In this document: piece by piece, positions 1 to 8,565 of the stretch
How the letters are laid out: every line of letters starts with the position of its first letter
How positions within the stretch are numbered: the stretch's first letter is position 1
Source: Candidatus Poribacteria bacterium
GTDB taxonomy: Bacteria; Poribacteria; WGA-4E; WGA-3G
DNA length: 35,744 nt
Assembly: GCA_003635305.1 (NCBI GenBank)
Contig: PYJE01000208.1
Span: forward strand, 1-35,744
Reading direction: 5' to 3'
Made by a program: the position numbers and the translations under genes
Notes under the pieces: generated by a model
Seen by the model: the letters and a program-made list of their open reading frames with translations, nothing else
What the model was told of the DNA's origin: nothing
The model's database searches: none

Positions 1-2
1 TC

Positions 3-146
3 GTGCTGAAAATCGGCGGCGTGAGACTCTATCGGCAGGCGGTGCCGTTCTTCTTGGGGCTTATCCTGGGAGATTACACGCTTGGGTGCGTATGGAGTCT
101 CATCGGGTTGGCACTGCAAATGCCGACGTATATTGTGTGGCATTGA
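3..146 (+). CDS. C-terminal fragment of an OPT-like/DUF6785-type membrane protein (cut by window edge)
   Basis: The first in-frame codon visible is at 3 and the frame ends in TGA at 144-146, giving 47 residues. The peptide contains FFLGLILGDYTLGCVWSLIG, which lines up with PLFLGLILGDYVIGSLWAII at the C-terminus of the 640-residue membrane protein encoded at 16207-18129. It is therefore the tail of a paralogue whose body lies upstream of the window. The tail is hydrophobic and ends in the membrane or just after it. Substrate and function are unknown. It is too short for the ORF track. The homology call is visual but covers nearly the whole fragment. Confidence 0.8.
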   Translation: MLKIGGVRLYRQAVPFFLGLILGDYTLGCVWSLIGLALQMPTYIVWH

Positions 147-322
147 CATATTCCCGCTCCCGACTAAACGCCACCGGCACCACGGTGCCAAGACGACTCC
201 TCGCTTCTCGTAGGGCGAGGGCCTGCCCATCGCGAACTTGACACGGCGACGGACAGCCCCCACTCTACGAACAGACGGGCCGATTTTCCTCGTGCCAAGA
301 AATCGAGACTAGGAAGCCGCTC
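147..322. repeat. Intergenic stretch with a degenerate copy of the GCGAGGG...CCCTCGC repeat
   Basis: The gap between the partial membrane protein and the convergent ABC gene has no credible ORF. At about 210-237 it holds a decayed member of the dispersed palindrome family whose better copies read GGCGAGGGACAGGCCCTCGCC (18208, 18375, 19377, 19618). This copy has lost perfect pairing in one arm. Confidence 0.5.
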
Positions 323-2137
323 CTATCGGCCCCGCAACGCCTCTTGTCCCTTATACTGCAACTGATACAACCGATAATAAATCCCGCGCTGTTGCAAGAG
401 CTCCGCATGCGTCCCAGTCTCGCGAATCTGACCGCGGTGCATCACCAGAATTTTATCCGCATTCTGGATAGTAGAGAGCCGATGCGCGATGACAACAGAA
501 GTCCGATTCTCCATCAAACGACTCAACGCATCCTCAATCAGAATTTCTGTCTCGGTGTCAACGCTAGAAGTCGCTTCATCTAAAACGAGAATGCTCGGGT
601 CGGACGCTAAGGCACGCGCGAAGGCGACGAGTTGCTTCTGCCCAACCGATAACCCACCGCCATCTTCTTTGAGCACGGAACCGTATACATCAGGCATTCT
701 CTGAACAAACCGGTCCAAATGCACATCTTTCGCGGCTCGCTCCACCTGTTCCGATGAGACTGAAGACTTGCCGAGACTGATATTCCGTTCAATAGAATCG
801 GAAAAGAGGAAGATGTTTTGTTGCACAATGCTAATCGCTTCGCGCAGTTCTTCCAGTGCCATATCACGGATATCCACTCCATCAATCAGAATGTGTCCCT
901 TGTCGATTTCATAGAAACGGCAGAGGATGTTGATAATCGAAGTTTTGCCCGCACCGGTATGCCCAACGAGCGCAACCTTTTCGCCAGGTTTCACCTTAAA
1001 AGAGACATCGCGCAGGACATAGTCGTCATCGTGATAGGCGAACCAGACGTTGCGGAACTCAATCTCGCCTTTCAGTGTTTTAGGGGTTTCACTCTTCGGC
1101 GCGGTGGAGACAATAGCCGGCGGCGTATCCAACAGGTGGAATATGCGTTCCGAGGATGCCATCGCGTTTTGGAAAATGGTGTATTTCTCGCTTAACTCGC
1201 GAATCGGCCAGAAAAAGCGTTCCGCATAACCGATAAACGCGATAAGCACCCCAAGCGTCAACGCGCCTTGCACAATCTGCCCGCCGCCATACCAGATAAT
1301 CACTGCTGTCGCAAGGGAAGCCATCACTTCGATTAGCGGATGGAAGATGGAGAAATAGAAGATGCTCCGCAGATTCGCGGCGAGGTATTTTCGGTTGCGT
1401 TCATTGAAGCGTAAATAGCTGCGTCGTTCCTGTGCGAAAAGTTTCATCGTCGTCATGCCAACGATGTTTTCTTGGAGGAACGCGTTAATGCGCGCCAACT
1501 GCTTGCGCTGCTCACGAAACGCGCGACGCGAGTAAATCTGGTAAACCAGCGTCGCACCGAAGATAATCGGGATGACGGTGAACGTCGCGAGTGCCAATTT
1601 CCAATTGTAGAGCAGCATCGCCACCATGATGCCAGTGATCTTGACTAGGTTCGCGAAGCCGGTAATTACGCCGGAACTGAACAACTCGTTCAACACCTGC
1701 ACATCGCCCATCACGCGCGTCATCAGCCGGCCGACCGGATTTTTATCGAAGAACTGCACATCTAAGCGTTGCAGGTGCGAGAAGAGGGTTTGCCGCAGAT
1801 CGCGCATGACATGCTGTCCCACTACCTGCGTGCGGGATTCCTCAAAATAACTACACACGAATTCGCTTATCAATGCCAATACCATCAAAATCGCGATGGT
1901 GCCTAACCCTTCAAGTTGGCCGGGGGTAATGTTCTCGTCAACCGCGCGTTGCACCAGATACGGCCTAGCGAGGTTCGCCAGTGTATTCCCAAGAATAAAA
2001 AATCCGACAAGCACCAACTGGAACCGATACGGCTTGAGATATGCAATGAGCCGTTTCATCAACACCCGGTCATAGACTTTTCCGAGTTCCTGTTCTTCAT
2101 CGCTATATTCGTGCAGTTCTCTCCCCGTCCCAAACAT
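323..2137 (-). CDS. ABC exporter half-transporter, subunit with the catalytic ATPase site (YheH/TM288-like)
   Basis: This is a 604-residue half-transporter with an N-terminal six-helix ABC type-1 exporter domain and a C-terminal nucleotide-binding domain. Visible motifs are Walker A GHTGAGKTS, signature LSVGQ, Walker B ILVLDEATSSVD with the catalytic Glu intact, and the H-loop IAHRLST. The track start at 2230 is rejected: ATG at 2137 has AAAGGAG just upstream on the minus strand, and the extra 31 residues do not look like an exporter N-terminus. It is the second gene of a pair and probably forms a heterodimer with the product of 2270-4060. Its signature has lost the second Gly of LSGGQ, as in TM288-type partners, while its Walker B is complete. 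This is what is expected of the partner that supplies the catalytic Glu to the working site. Substrate is unknown; the family exports drugs, lipids or peptides. Confidence 0.9.
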   Translation of the reverse strand: MFGTGRELHEYSDEEQELGKVYDRVLMKRLIAYLKPYRFQLVLVGFFILGNTLANLARPYLVQRAVDENITPGQLEGLGTIAILMVLALISEFVCSYFEESRTQVVGQHVMRDLRQTLFSHLQRLDVQFFDKNPVGRLMTRVMGDVQVLNELFSSGVITGFANLVKITGIMVAMLLYNWKLALATFTVIPIIFGATLVYQIYSRRAFREQRKQLARINAFLQENIVGMTTMKLFAQERRSYLRFNERNRKYLAANLRSIFYFSIFHPLIEVMASLATAVIIWYGGGQIVQGALTLGVLIAFIGYAERFFWPIRELSEKYTIFQNAMASSERIFHLLDTPPAIVSTAPKSETPKTLKGEIEFRNVWFAYHDDDYVLRDVSFKVKPGEKVALVGHTGAGKTSIINILCRFYEIDKGHILIDGVDIRDMALEELREAISIVQQNIFLFSDSIERNISLGKSSVSSEQVERAAKDVHLDRFVQRMPDVYGSVLKEDGGGLSVGQKQLVAFARALASDPSILVLDEATSSVDTETEILIEDALSRLMENRTSVVIAHRLSTIQNADKILVMHRGQIRETGTHAELLQQRGIYYRLYQLQYKGQEALRGR

Positions 2138-2151
2138 AAATTTCTCCTTTT
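2138..2151 (-). promoter_or_regulatory. Shine-Dalgarno deciding the start of the second ABC gene
   Basis: Read on the minus strand, AAAAGGAGAAATTT lies directly before the ATG at 2137. This strong ribosome site fixes the start 31 codons inside the track ORF. Confidence 0.75.
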
Positions 2152-2213
2152 CTTGTTGTTCGCAAGGCGTTCGGCGCAGGTGAATGTTGCAATAACGTCT
2201 ATCTGCGTAACCC

Positions 2214-2260
2214 GTTCTTGACGTTGTCAAGAACTACGTTTCTGGTGCGACAATTGTCGC
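2214..2260. promoter_or_regulatory. Two perfect inverted repeats between the paired ABC genes
   Basis: GTTCTTGAC / GTCAAGAAC (9-bp arms, 3-nt spacer) occupies 2214-2234, and the self-complementary GCGACAATTGTCGC occupies 2247-2260, just after the upstream gene's stop codon. Neither is followed by a T-tract in the minus direction, so they do not look like terminators. They could be operators or hairpins that set the expression ratio of the two subunits. Function is inferred. Confidence 0.4.
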
Positions 2261-2269
2261 GCCGGGACA

Positions 2270-4060
2270 TTACAATTCCTCTAACTCTTCCTGCAAAAGT
2301 TGCGTCTCATAGATGCCGGCATAAATCCCGTTTCGCGCCAGCAGCTGCTCGTGCGTGCCGGTTTCGACAATGCTACCCTCGTTGAGGACAATAACCTGGT
2401 CTGCGTTTTTTACGGTTGATATGCGATGCGAGATGAGGATAGTCGTCCGGTCTTTCATGAGTGCCGCCAATCGGGAGAGGATGGTATCTTCCGTTTGCGT
2501 ATCCACATTCGCGAAGGCATCGTCAAGAATGAGTATCTTGGGTTTAATCAGAATAGCCCGCGCGAGGGCACTCCGCTGGCGTTGCCCACCCGAAATCGTT
2601 GCGCCGCGTTCGCCTAAAAGCGTCTCTAAACCTTCCGGGAATTCTTCAATCTGTGCAAGTAAATCGGCGGTGTGCGCTGCCTCTCGAATCTCCTCTTCGT
2701 TGGAAGCCTCCACACCATAGGCGATGTTATTCCGCAAATAGTCCGAAAATAGGAACGGCTCCTGCTCCACAACACCGATGTTAGAACGGAGAACGTTCAA
2801 CGGAATGTCCTGAATATCAACCCCATCAATAAACACCGTGCCACGTTCCGCCTGCCGGATGCGCGAAATCAGCGTCACCAACGTTGATTTCCCAGAACCC
2901 GTGCCGCCGACAATCGCAAGCGTTGAGCCGCGCGCCACCTTGAGGTTGATGTTTTTCAGCACCGGCGGTCCGTCTGGATACGCAAAATGGAGGTTCCGAA
3001 ACTCAATCTCTCCCTCAATGCTTTTGATATTCCACTTAACGTTTTCACCATCGTAAATCTCAGGCTTTTCGTTGAGGATAGCGTTCATCCGCCCCATCGA
3101 TGCCGCGCCGCGTTCAAAAGTATTCACGATGAAACCGAGGGTAATCATCGGGCGCACGAGCATCATCAGATACGCGTTGAACGCCACAAATTCACCAATC
3201 GTGATTTTCTCTTGAATGACATGAAGCCCACCCATCCAGAGCAGCACCACGATACCGATACCCGGTAGAAAACGGAAGAGCGGAAAAAAGAAGGACATCA
3301 ACCGAATCTGCCGGTGGTTCCGCCCAACAAACTCTTCGTTGAGCTCCCGAAAATGCGCCACCTCGCTCTGTTCAAGCGTATATGCCTTCACGACGCGCAC
3401 GCCGGAGAGGTTCTCCTGCACCTTCGTGTTTAGCATAGAAAACGCTTCTTGAATGCCTTCGTAGTGGACATGCAGCCGCTTTCCGAGATGGCGAATGAAA
3501 ATCGCGAGGATAGGATAGGGCAGCAGCGCAACAAGCGTCAGACTGGCATCAATCCGCAACATGAGCACCACCGCAAATCCGAAAAACACCGTCGCATCGG
3601 CGGTATACATCACCGCACTGCTGAGCACCATGCGGATAGCGTTCAAATCGCTAGTGGCGCGCGTCATCAAATCCCCAGTCCGCACATTATCGTAATAAGC
3701 CGCCGATAGTTTCTGCAAATGGATAAAGAAATCCGCACGGAGGTGATATTCCATCTGCCGCGCCACGTTCTGAATCGTCCGCCGCTGCAAAAATCGGAGA
3801 ACACCCGCCAATAGCGCAACACCGAAAATCAGCAGCGCAAAAAAGACGAGCCGCCCAGACGAGAGCGTCCGGTCCGCATCGTCAAGCACCTGTTCCAACT
3901 CATCGAAAACCATCTGGAGAATTTTCGGGCTGACGAGCATCAGCGCATTCGTCAACAGCACCAGAATAAAACTGGCTAAGATGGCGTATCTATAACGAAT
4001 GACGTATTTTTTTAAACCGAGTAGACTACGAATTGTGGATTCCTTTCCGGCCGATTGCAC
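2270..4060 (-). CDS. ABC exporter half-transporter, subunit with a degenerate ATPase site (YheI/TM287-like)
   Basis: This 596-residue half-transporter has the same architecture as its downstream partner. It carries Walker A GGTGSGKST, a full signature ISGGQRQR, Walker B ILILDDAFANVD and H-loop ISHRIST. The residue after the Walker B Asp is Asp instead of the catalytic Glu, the hallmark of the non-hydrolysing site in heterodimeric exporters such as TM287/288 and BmrCD. Start is GTG at 4060. There is no clear Shine-Dalgarno, and a 17-nt palindrome sits where one would be, so the start is less certain than the rest. It is the first gene of the pair, with a 132-nt spacer before the partner's ATG. 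Confidence 0.88.
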   Translation of the reverse strand: MQSAGKESTIRSLLGLKKYVIRYRYAILASFILVLLTNALMLVSPKILQMVFDELEQVLDDADRTLSSGRLVFFALLIFGVALLAGVLRFLQRRTIQNVARQMEYHLRADFFIHLQKLSAAYYDNVRTGDLMTRATSDLNAIRMVLSSAVMYTADATVFFGFAVVLMLRIDASLTLVALLPYPILAIFIRHLGKRLHVHYEGIQEAFSMLNTKVQENLSGVRVVKAYTLEQSEVAHFRELNEEFVGRNHRQIRLMSFFFPLFRFLPGIGIVVLLWMGGLHVIQEKITIGEFVAFNAYLMMLVRPMITLGFIVNTFERGAASMGRMNAILNEKPEIYDGENVKWNIKSIEGEIEFRNLHFAYPDGPPVLKNINLKVARGSTLAIVGGTGSGKSTLVTLISRIRQAERGTVFIDGVDIQDIPLNVLRSNIGVVEQEPFLFSDYLRNNIAYGVEASNEEEIREAAHTADLLAQIEEFPEGLETLLGERGATISGGQRQRSALARAILIKPKILILDDAFANVDTQTEDTILSRLAALMKDRTTILISHRISTVKNADQVIVLNEGSIVETGTHEQLLARNGIYAGIYETQLLQEELEEL

Positions 4061-4063
4061 CGG

Positions 4064-4089
4064 ATGGCAAATGTTGCCATAACTGGCAT
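4064..4089. promoter_or_regulatory. Overlapping palindromes next to the ABC operon start (operator-like)
   Basis: ATGGCAA-ATG-TTGCCAT (perfect 7-bp arms) spans 4064-4080 and overlaps a second dyad TGCCA-TAAC-TGGCA at 4075-4088, giving three related half-sites in 26 bp. The block ends 3 nt before the GTG start of the exporter pair. It could be a repressor operator or, in RNA, a hairpin covering the ribosome site. No regulator gene is adjacent. Confidence 0.45.
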
Positions 4090-4600
4090 TATTAGTTAGA
4101 CGTGATTTTGCAAAAAGGTTTAAGGCTCATCGCAAATCAGATAGGCAATTAAATTTTAACAAGATCATACGTTCGGTAGGAGAGACCTCCCGCGTCTCGA
4201 TAAAAAAACGCGCGGGGGAAACCCCCGCGCGCCAGCCGAACAGGTTAGGATCGGGCGATCCCCACCTACAGAAGTTTTTGACGTAGGGCGAGGGCCTGTC
4301 CCTCGCCACCGTCGGTATCACCCAAAGCATCGAGACGCAGGAGGGCTCTCCTACTGCCATGCACCACCCCTCTCTGTAGGTAAGGATCGCCCGATCTTGA
4401 CCTGTTCGCGATCTGGCGATCGCGAACTACAGGGGCCGCCATGCACCACCCCACTCTGTAGAGCAGGATCGCCAGATCCTGCTCGGACGGCGACAAAAAA
4501 AATCCTGTGAATCCTGGATATCTTGAAAATTCTGCTTCGGCTTCAGGTCCGTAAGGACCTTAATGTCTATAGATTCAGAAGGAAATTATAGCGAACGCAT
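4090..4600. repeat. Gene-free stretch filled with mixed palindromic repeats
   Basis: The gap between the ABC operon and gnd contains no credible gene; the 76-77 codon track ORFs are made of repeats. Items seen are a GGAGAG...CTCCC element near 4176-4202, GCGCGGGGG-AAA-CCCCCGCGC at 4210-4230, a GCGAGGGCCTGTCCCTCGC element near 4286-4304, another GGAGGGCTCTCC element near 4331-4350, several GATCGGGCGATC-like or GATCTGGCGATC-like elements (4249-4490), and part of the AATCCTG repeat family at about 4500-4545. Confidence 0.7.
4202..4231 (-). terminator. Terminator-like hairpin with T7 tract, minus strand
   Basis: On the minus strand CGCGCGGGGG-TTT-CCCCCGCGCG is followed at once by TTTTTTT. No minus-strand gene ends here, so if active it would stop antisense transcription from the gnd side before the exporter operon. 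It may just be a repeat copy. Confidence 0.45.
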
Positions 4601-4613
4601 CTCTTTTTTATTC

Positions 4614-4642
4614 TTGACACCATTTCCATTTCAATTTATTAT
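4614..4642 (+). promoter_or_regulatory. Sigma-70-type promoter of gnd
   Basis: Perfect -35 TTGACA (4614-4619), 17-bp spacer, and -10 TATTAT (4637-4642, five of six). Transcription would start near 4649 and give a leader of about 100 nt containing the palindromic repeat at 4667-4694. Confidence 0.75.
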
Positions 4643-4666
4643 TATATAGAGATGCAGAACAAACCG

Positions 4667-4694
4667 ATAGGCGCGGTTGCAAACCGCGCCTACC
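4667..4694. repeat. GTAGGCGCGGTT/AACCGCGCCTAC palindrome in the gnd leader
   Basis: This is a nearly perfect copy of the most frequent dispersed palindrome of the window (TAGGCGCGGTT-GC-AAACCGCGCCTA). It lies between the gnd promoter and ribosome site, so it would form a stable hairpin in the 5' UTR. Confidence 0.7.
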
Positions 4695-4751
4695 GAGATG
4701 CGAATTATGGAATTTGCGTAAAACCCCTGAAAACAGAGGAGGAACACAAAT

Positions 4752-6215
4752 TTGGCAGCAGATATTGGACTTATCGGATTAGCCGTGATGGGCGAAAACC
4801 TCGCGCTGAACATCGAAAGCCGCGGGTTTGAAGTCGCCGTATTCAACCGCACCGTGGCGCGCGTTGACGCTTTCATCTCCGGCAAAGCAAAGGGCAAAAA
4901 TATCATCGGCGCGCACGCCATTCCAGAACTCATCGAAAAATTGGAGACACCCCGAAAAATCATTCTGATGGTAAAGGCGGGGGAACCGGTCGATGCATTT
5001 ATCAAGCAGTTGGTACCGCACCTCTCCAAGGGAGATCTGGTTATCGACGGCGGCAACTCTAATTTCATGGATACTATCCGGCGGCACGCAGAACTCGCCG
5101 AACGCGAAATGCTTTTCATCGGCACCGGTATCTCCGGCGGCGAGGAAGGCGCACTCAAAGGACCGGCGATGATGCCCGGCGGTTCACCAGAGGCTTACGC
5201 TCTCGTCAAACCCATCTTCACACAGATTGCCGCGCAAGTAGACGGCACGCCCTGCTGTTCTTACATCGGCCCAGACGGCGCAGGACACTACGTCAAGATG
5301 GTGCATAACGGCATCGAATACGGCGACATGCAACTCATCTGCGAAGCCTATGCACTGATGAAAAATACCCTCGGCATGGACGCAGCGGAAATGCACAACG
5401 TGTTCAGCGAATGGAATCACGGCGAACTGAACTCTTACTTAATCGAAATCACTGCCGATATCTTCACGCAGTTCGATGCCAAAGGAACAGCCTTCGTCGA
5501 TGTTGTCCTCGATCAGGCCGGACAGAAAGGCACGGGGAAATGGACGAGCATCTCCGCACTTGACTTAGGCATCTCGGCACCCACCATCGCCGAAGCAGTT
5601 TTCGCGCGATGTATCTCTGCCATCAAAAGCGAACGCATCGAAGCCGCACAGATTATCAGCGGACCGGGCGGACACTACGAAGGCAATCGCGAGGAATTCC
5701 TCAACGCCATTCACGACGCGCTTTACGCCGCGAAAATCTGCTCCTACGCGCAAGGCTTCGCTTTAATGCGGGAAGCTAGCAAGGAATTTGACTGGAACCT
5801 TGACATGGGGAATATCAGCCTCGGCTGGCGCGGCGGCTGTATCATCCGCGCGAAATTCCTGCACCGCATCGCCGAAGCGTTTGAGCGGAACCGTGCCTTG
5901 CCGAACCTCCTGCTTGATGACTATTTCCGAGAAGTGATTGAGAAGGCGCAACCGCAGTGGAGGCACGTCGTCGCGACAGCGACGCAACTCGGCGTGCCGA
6001 TTCCGGCGTTCAGCTCCGCGCTCGCCTATTTCGATAGCTATCGGAGCGGACGGCTCTCGGCAAACCTCATCCAAGCGATGCGCGATTACTTCGGCGCGCA
6101 CACTTATCACAAACTCGATGCCGAGGGAAACATCATCCTCGGCGAAAACGGCGAACCGACGGTATTCCACACCGAATGGATGTTAGACGGCCGCCCGGAA
6201 ATCGTTGTTGATTAA
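4752..6215 (+). CDS. gnd: 6-phosphogluconate dehydrogenase, decarboxylating
   Basis: A 487-residue cytosolic enzyme oxidising 6-phosphogluconate to ribulose 5-phosphate and CO2 with NADP+ in the oxidative pentose phosphate pathway. The N-terminal Rossmann motif reads GLIGLAVMGENLALN. GTGISGGEEGALKGPAMMPGG and the catalytic-Lys segment HYVKMVHNGIEYGDMQ are in the expected places. The family signature appears as LDQAGQKGTGKWT, and RGGCIIRAKFL lies near residue 360. Length fits the long dimeric class. The start is TTG at 4752, set by AGGAGG nine nt upstream. It has its own strong promoter. No zwf or pgl is in the window, so it is a stand-alone pathway gene. Confidence 0.97.
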   Translation: MAADIGLIGLAVMGENLALNIESRGFEVAVFNRTVARVDAFISGKAKGKNIIGAHAIPELIEKLETPRKIILMVKAGEPVDAFIKQLVPHLSKGDLVIDGGNSNFMDTIRRHAELAEREMLFIGTGISGGEEGALKGPAMMPGGSPEAYALVKPIFTQIAAQVDGTPCCSYIGPDGAGHYVKMVHNGIEYGDMQLICEAYALMKNTLGMDAAEMHNVFSEWNHGELNSYLIEITADIFTQFDAKGTAFVDVVLDQAGQKGTGKWTSISALDLGISAPTIAEAVFARCISAIKSERIEAAQIISGPGGHYEGNREEFLNAIHDALYAAKICSYAQGFALMREASKEFDWNLDMGNISLGWRGGCIIRAKFLHRIAEAFERNRALPNLLLDDYFREVIEKAQPQWRHVVATATQLGVPIPAFSSALAYFDSYRSGRLSANLIQAMRDYFGAHTYHKLDAEGNIILGENGEPTVFHTEWMLDGRPEIVVD

Positions 6216-6246
6216 TGGGGAATTGCACAATCTATCATTTGACCGC

Positions 6247-6392
6247 GGTAGGCGCGGTGACAAACCGCAGCAGGATTTACAAGATTAAGCAGGATTTCCA
6301 AGAGAAGACAAGATTTTCAGGATGAAGTAGACCCTCTTCTCCTGTTCATCGTGTAAATCCTGTGAATCCTGCTTCGATTTGCGGGATAAGAG
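6247..6392. repeat. Half palindrome plus a full AATCCTG-type long inverted repeat
   Basis: A partial GTAGGCGCGGTGACAAACCGC copy (about 6248-6269) runs into an element beginning CAGGATTTAC (6271) and returning as GTAAATCCTG (6353-6362), then ending with TGAATCCTGCTTCGATTTGC and GGATAAGAGG. The same element recurs at 7370-7594 and 12426-12552 with high identity. It fills the gap before the HAD gene. Confidence 0.75.
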
Positions 6393-6423
6393 GACATCCG
6401 CGCCTACGCAACAGGAGGGCTCT

Positions 6424-7320
6424 ATGCCACACGAACCGCAACAAGCACTCTACGATTTTCAACCGCAACATGAGTTTTTCGTCGGAATTGACTCAGACGG
6501 TTGCGTTTTCAACAGCATGGAGGTGAAACACAACGACTGTTTCAGCGTCAACCTCGTCAAACACTTCGGGCTCGCCTCCATCTCCCGGCAAGTGCATCAG
6601 GTGTGGGATTTCGTCAACCTCTATTCCACAACACGCGGCACGAACCGATTTAAAGCGATTCTGCTCTCGTGCGACTTCCTCCGCGAAATGCCGCTCGTGC
6701 AGAAAATGGAAGTGGACGTGCCAGAACTCCCTCACTTACGCAACTGGGTTGCAAACGAAACCAAACTCGGCAATCCCGCGCTCCAACAGGCGATTGACAA
6801 CGCCACAGGCGAAAGACGCGATGAACTCAGCCAGGTGATGGCGTGGAGCCTCGGTGTAAACGAAAGCGTCGCCGAAATTGTCTATAACCTCCCTCCCTTT
6901 CCCGGTGTCCGAGAAACGTTGCAGCGGCTGCAGGGAAAGGCGGATGTCATCGTCGTCTCTGCTACGCCAGACGAAGCACTCAAACGCGAATGGGCTGAAC
7001 ACCACATCGAACAGCACGTCGCACTCATTGCCGGACAGGAGATGGGCACCAAAACCGAACATCTCACGATTACGACGAAGGACCGGTACCCGGAAAACCA
7101 CGTCTTGATGCTCGGCGATTCGCCCGGTGATCTGAAGGCTGCCCGCGATGTCGGCGCGCTGTTCTTCCCTGTCAACCCTGGTGCAGAAGATGCATCATGG
7201 GCCCGCTTCCTTGACGAAGCGATAGACTTGTTCTTTAAAGAACAATACGCAGGTGCCTACGAGGACGAACTGCTAGGCACATTCCAGGCATTGCTACCCG
7301 AAACCCCGCCTTGGCTCTGA
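6424..7320 (+). CDS. HAD-superfamily hydrolase (phosphatase-like)
   Basis: A 298-residue cytosolic protein with the three HAD signatures. Motif I is GIDSDGCVFNS (nucleophile D23, acid/base D25), motif II is VVVSATPDE near residue 192, and motif IV is LMLGDSPGDLKAA near residue 233. The long insert between motif I and II (about residues 40-180) should form the cap that sets specificity. Start is ATG at 6424 behind AGGAGG; the track start at 6379 lies inside repeat sequence. It may remove phosphate from a sugar or metabolite phosphate, and its position between gnd and a hydroxyacid dehydrogenase hints at carbohydrate metabolism. The substrate cannot be read from sequence. Confidence 0.88.
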   Translation: MPHEPQQALYDFQPQHEFFVGIDSDGCVFNSMEVKHNDCFSVNLVKHFGLASISRQVHQVWDFVNLYSTTRGTNRFKAILLSCDFLREMPLVQKMEVDVPELPHLRNWVANETKLGNPALQQAIDNATGERRDELSQVMAWSLGVNESVAEIVYNLPPFPGVRETLQRLQGKADVIVVSATPDEALKREWAEHHIEQHVALIAGQEMGTKTEHLTITTKDRYPENHVLMLGDSPGDLKAARDVGALFFPVNPGAEDASWARFLDEAIDLFFKEQYAGAYEDELLGTFQALLPETPPWL

Positions 7321-7369
7321 GACTAAGCGATAGAGCCATAGGGGGAACTCTTCCGAGGAACGCGATGCC

Positions 7370-7594
7370 GAGCAGGATTTGCAAGATTAAGCAGGATTTC
7401 CAAGAGATGAGCAGGATTTACAAGATGTTCAAGATTGTCAGGATAAGAGACATGATGTCATCAATGTTTCTTAATCTTGCGAATCTTGCTAATCGTGATA
7501 ATCCTGCTTCGATTTTCCGGATGAAGTAGACCCTCTTCTCCTGTTCATCATGTCCATCTTGTGAATCCTGCTTCGATTTGCAGGATAAGAGGGC
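7370..7594. repeat. Compound AATCCTG repeat, about 1.5 copies
   Basis: The stretch begins GCAGGATTTGCAAGATTAAG, continues with a second GCAGGATTTACAAGATG unit and returns in inverse orientation as AATCCTGCTTCGATTT, twice. It shares the central segment GATGAAGTAGACCCTCTTC with copies at 6270 and 12430. It ends about 10 nt before the ribosome site of the next gene. The track ORFs 7311-7529 and 7418-7600 are repeat sequence. Confidence 0.75.
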
Positions 7595-7617
7595 ATACAA
7601 TAACGAAAGGAACTTTC

Positions 7618-8565
7618 ATGAAAATTCTATCACAAAGCCGCATAGAAGGCGAACTCCTCCAACGCTTGGAGGCAATCATCGGCGACGAACACACCTTCGT
7701 CATGCCGACTTCCCGCGAGGAACTCATCGAAGAAGGCAGAAATGCGGAAGTATTCTACGGATTCTGCAGCGAGGAGATTTTCCCGCACCTGCCGAATATC
7801 AAGTGGATCCAAGCCTCCAGCGCAGGGATGGACCGGCACATGTACCCAGCCCTCCGCGACAGCGATGTCAGTTTGACTAACGCCGCCGGACTCTACGGCC
7901 CACACGTCGCAGACCAGGCGTTCGCACTCCTCCTCGGACTCGCCCGCGGCATCCACCACGCCGTCCGCAACCAAGATAAGCATCAGTGGGGCGGCGGCAA
8001 ATCACCGATGATAGAAGTCGACGGATTCAAAATCGGCATTGTCGGAATGGGCGGCATCGGCATGCAAATGGCGAAGCGCGCCAAAGGATTTGACATGCAC
8101 GTCACCGCCGTCGATGCTTACCGCACCGAAAAACCCGAGAACGTCGATGAACTAATGCCAATCGAGCAGCTCGCGAACATGATGAGCCGCGTCGATGTCG
8201 TCATGATTGCATGTCCGCTGACAGAGGAAACGCGCGGGTTAATCAACGCCTCGAATCTGTCCGTGATGCAACCGACAGCGTTCTTCATCAACGTCGCCCG
8301 CGGCCCGATTGTCAACGAACCAGCTCTGATTGAGGTGCTGCAAGCGCGCAAAATCGCCGGGGCAGGATTAGATGTGACAGAAATTGAACCGCTTCCTGCG
8401 GAAAGTCCGTTGTGGGAACTAGACAACGTTATCATCACGCCGCATGCAGCGGGGGGTTCGCAGCACCGTCTCCACCGTGCAACTTCGTTCTTCTTGGATA
8501 ACCTAGAACGGTATCTGAAGGGCGAGCCGTTGGAGAACGTTGTGAATAAGCAACTCGGTTTCTAA
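7618..8565 (+). CDS. D-isomer-specific 2-hydroxyacid dehydrogenase
   Basis: A 315-residue NAD(P)-dependent oxidoreductase of the phosphoglycerate/hydroxypyruvate/D-lactate dehydrogenase family. The nucleotide fold shows GIVGMGGIGMQMAKRAKGF near residue 140. The catalytic triad is visible as Arg in NVARGPIVNEPAL, Glu in DVTEIEPLPAESPLW and His in ITPHAAGG. There is no C-terminal ACT domain, so it is not a long-form SerA. The real start is ATG 7618 with GAAAGGA upstream; the track start at 7561 lies in a repeat. Substrate is undetermined, with glyoxylate/hydroxypyruvate-type acids likely. The last codon and the stop belong to a 51-bp tandem duplication. Confidence 0.92.
   Translation: MKILSQSRIEGELLQRLEAIIGDEHTFVMPTSREELIEEGRNAEVFYGFCSEEIFPHLPNIKWIQASSAGMDRHMYPALRDSDVSLTNAAGLYGPHVADQAFALLLGLARGIHHAVRNQDKHQWGGGKSPMIEVDGFKIGIVGMGGIGMQMAKRAKGFDMHVTAVDAYRTEKPENVDELMPIEQLANMMSRVDVVMIACPLTEETRGLINASNLSVMQPTAFFINVARGPIVNEPALIEVLQARKIAGAGLDVTEIEPLPAESPLWELDNVIITPHAAGGSQHRLHRATSFFLDNLERYLKGEPLENVVNKQLGF

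Noticed and set aside
4127-4496. 76-77 codon ORFs between ABC genes and gnd
   Set aside because: Repeat-derived translation, no start signals, no similarity.
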